Shown: positions 63,416-64,000 of the stretch, piece by piece
Layout: each line of letters starts with the position of its first letter
Position numbering within the stretch: position 1 is the first letter of the stretch
NCBI GenBank assembly: GCA_020638695.1
Contig: JACKIB010000016.1
Location: forward strand, 1-64,000
From: Planctomycetota bacterium
Lineage (GTDB): Bacteria; Planctomycetota; UBA1135; UBA2386
DNA: 64,000 nt
Reading direction: 5' to 3'
Notes under the pieces: model-generated
Database searches by the model: none
Seen by the model: the letters and a program-made list of their open reading frames with translations, nothing else
Told to the model about the DNA's origin: nothing
Program-made: the position numbers and the translations under genes

Positions 63416-64000
63416 CAGCCCTTGCCTCCGCTGCGGGTCGGCGCCGGTGCGTCCGACGCGACTTCCTTGCCGTCGCCACCCTCCCAGGGCGGCGGAACGA
63501 CGCGCGGCTCGGGCCACGCAACCGCCGGCACGTCCGACGGGCCGAACCGCGCCTCGCCACCCTTGGCCTTGCTCTGCAAGGCGGCGAAGATCCGCTCGGG
63601 GGTGATCGGGTTGGTGTCGATCCGCACGCCGACCGCGTCGAACACCGCATTCGCCACCGCCGGCATGATCGGCAACAGTGGCCCCTGTCCGGCCTCCTTC
63701 GCACCCCAAGGCCCGTTGGGGTCGTGGTCCTCGACGATGTAGGTCACCACTTCCGGCATGTCGACGGCGAGCGGACTCTTGTAGTCGAGCATCGACGGCT
63801 GGTTGTGGAGGAACACCCGCTTGCCCTTGTGGCTGCGGTCGCGGTAGGCGCTCTCCTCCATGGTGGCCTCGCCGAGCCCCATGTAGACCGAACCCTCGAT
63901 CTGCCCCATCACCAGCGCGGCGTTGATGCTGCGGCCGACGTCGTGCGCGACCCAGATCTTCGGGATGGTGTACTGCCCGGTCTCGGGGTCCACCTCGATC
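63415..64000 (-). CDS. Molybdopterin-binding subunit (xanthine oxidase family), C-terminal part
   Basis: The gene continues beyond the window; about 195 C-terminal residues are seen. AHDVGRSINAALVMGQIEGSVYMGLGEA and GPWGAKEAGQGPLLPIMPAVANAVFDAVG are the conserved molybdenum-cofactor segments, including the GAKEAG with the active-site Glu that handles hydride removal. A long Pro/Gly/Lys-rich tail (VPPPWEGGDGKEVAS) is unusual. Overlaps the FAD subunit by one base (TGATG), so the two are coupled. Confidence 0.9.
   Translation of the reverse strand, partial: IEVDPETGQYTIPKIWVAHDVGRSINAALVMGQIEGSVYMGLGEATMEESAYRDRSHKGKRVFLHNQPSMLDYKSPLAVDMPEVVTYIVEDHDPNGPWGAKEAGQGPLLPIMPAVANAVFDAVGVRIDTNPITPERIFAALQSKAKGGEARFGPSDVPAVAWPEPRVVPPPWEGGDGKEVASDAPAPTRSGGKG

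Overview
The window is very GC-rich and gene-dense. The best guess is a member of the Planctomycetota. The reasons are the gene types: an ECF sigma factor divergent from a Ser/Thr kinase with WD40 repeats, a second kinase with TPRs, many large exported proteins and lipoproteins, FG-GAP/VCBS-like and Ig-like secreted proteins, and several exported caspase-fold proteins. No rRNA or other marker gene is present, so this is an inference.

Layout. 1-1676: end of an ABC exporter operon (permease and ATPase) and a divergent GDSL lipoprotein esterase. 1959-7323: an overlapping five-gene operon matching the uncharacterised Salmonella STM4015-STM4011 set (LRR protein, ATP-grasp, alkaline-phosphatase-fold hydrolase, two radical SAM enzymes); here the ATP-grasp protein carries a HAD phosphatase domain. 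7237-16831: three large exported proteins, with a TetR/SDR pair among them that shares a repeated operator; the third exported protein has a clan-CD-like His/Cys pair and a 29-residue Cys repeat. 16951-27084: peroxiredoxin, then an exported TPR-CHAT protease and a subtilase lipoprotein in one overlapping operon, an ECF sigma factor and a divergent WD40 kinase. 27150-28320: a REP-associated (RAYT) transposase with a one-base frameshift between two long inverted hairpins. 28537-36621: a tight six-gene operon whose products all carry export signals and which includes two caspases, one joined to DUF4384-like sequence and one to an FGE/SUMF1 domain. 36724-39393: a HEPN-MNT toxin-antitoxin pair and an ECF42-type sigma factor with its DGPF partner. 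39530-47183: glycosidase-like lipoprotein, glyoxalase, Ig-repeat lipoprotein, kinase-TPR, B3/4 protein.

47362-53373 is an RNA repair and quality-control locus: Ro60/Rsr, two tandem Y-RNA-like RNAs, RtcB and RtcA on the minus strand, with RtcR divergent. A sigma-54 promoter lies just upstream of rsr and a candidate RtcR site lies next to it. Each RNA has a permuted tRNA-like core (T-arm, acceptor-like hairpin, D-arm) closed by paired ends, as in bacterial Yrl RNAs. The rest holds DoxX, an MscS-type channel, pyruvate kinase, two tandem exported paralogues, a broken small membrane-protein gene, a TMTC-like glycosyltransferase, and two subunits of a 4-hydroxybenzoyl-CoA-reductase-like molybdoenzyme running off the end.

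Most interesting: (1) the Rsr / two Yrl / RtcB / RtcA / RtcR locus; (2) the six-gene exported caspase operon; (3) the exported subtilase plus CHAT pair; (4) the STM4011-4015 operon with the HAD fusion; (5) the clan-CD-like protein with the 29-residue Cys repeat.
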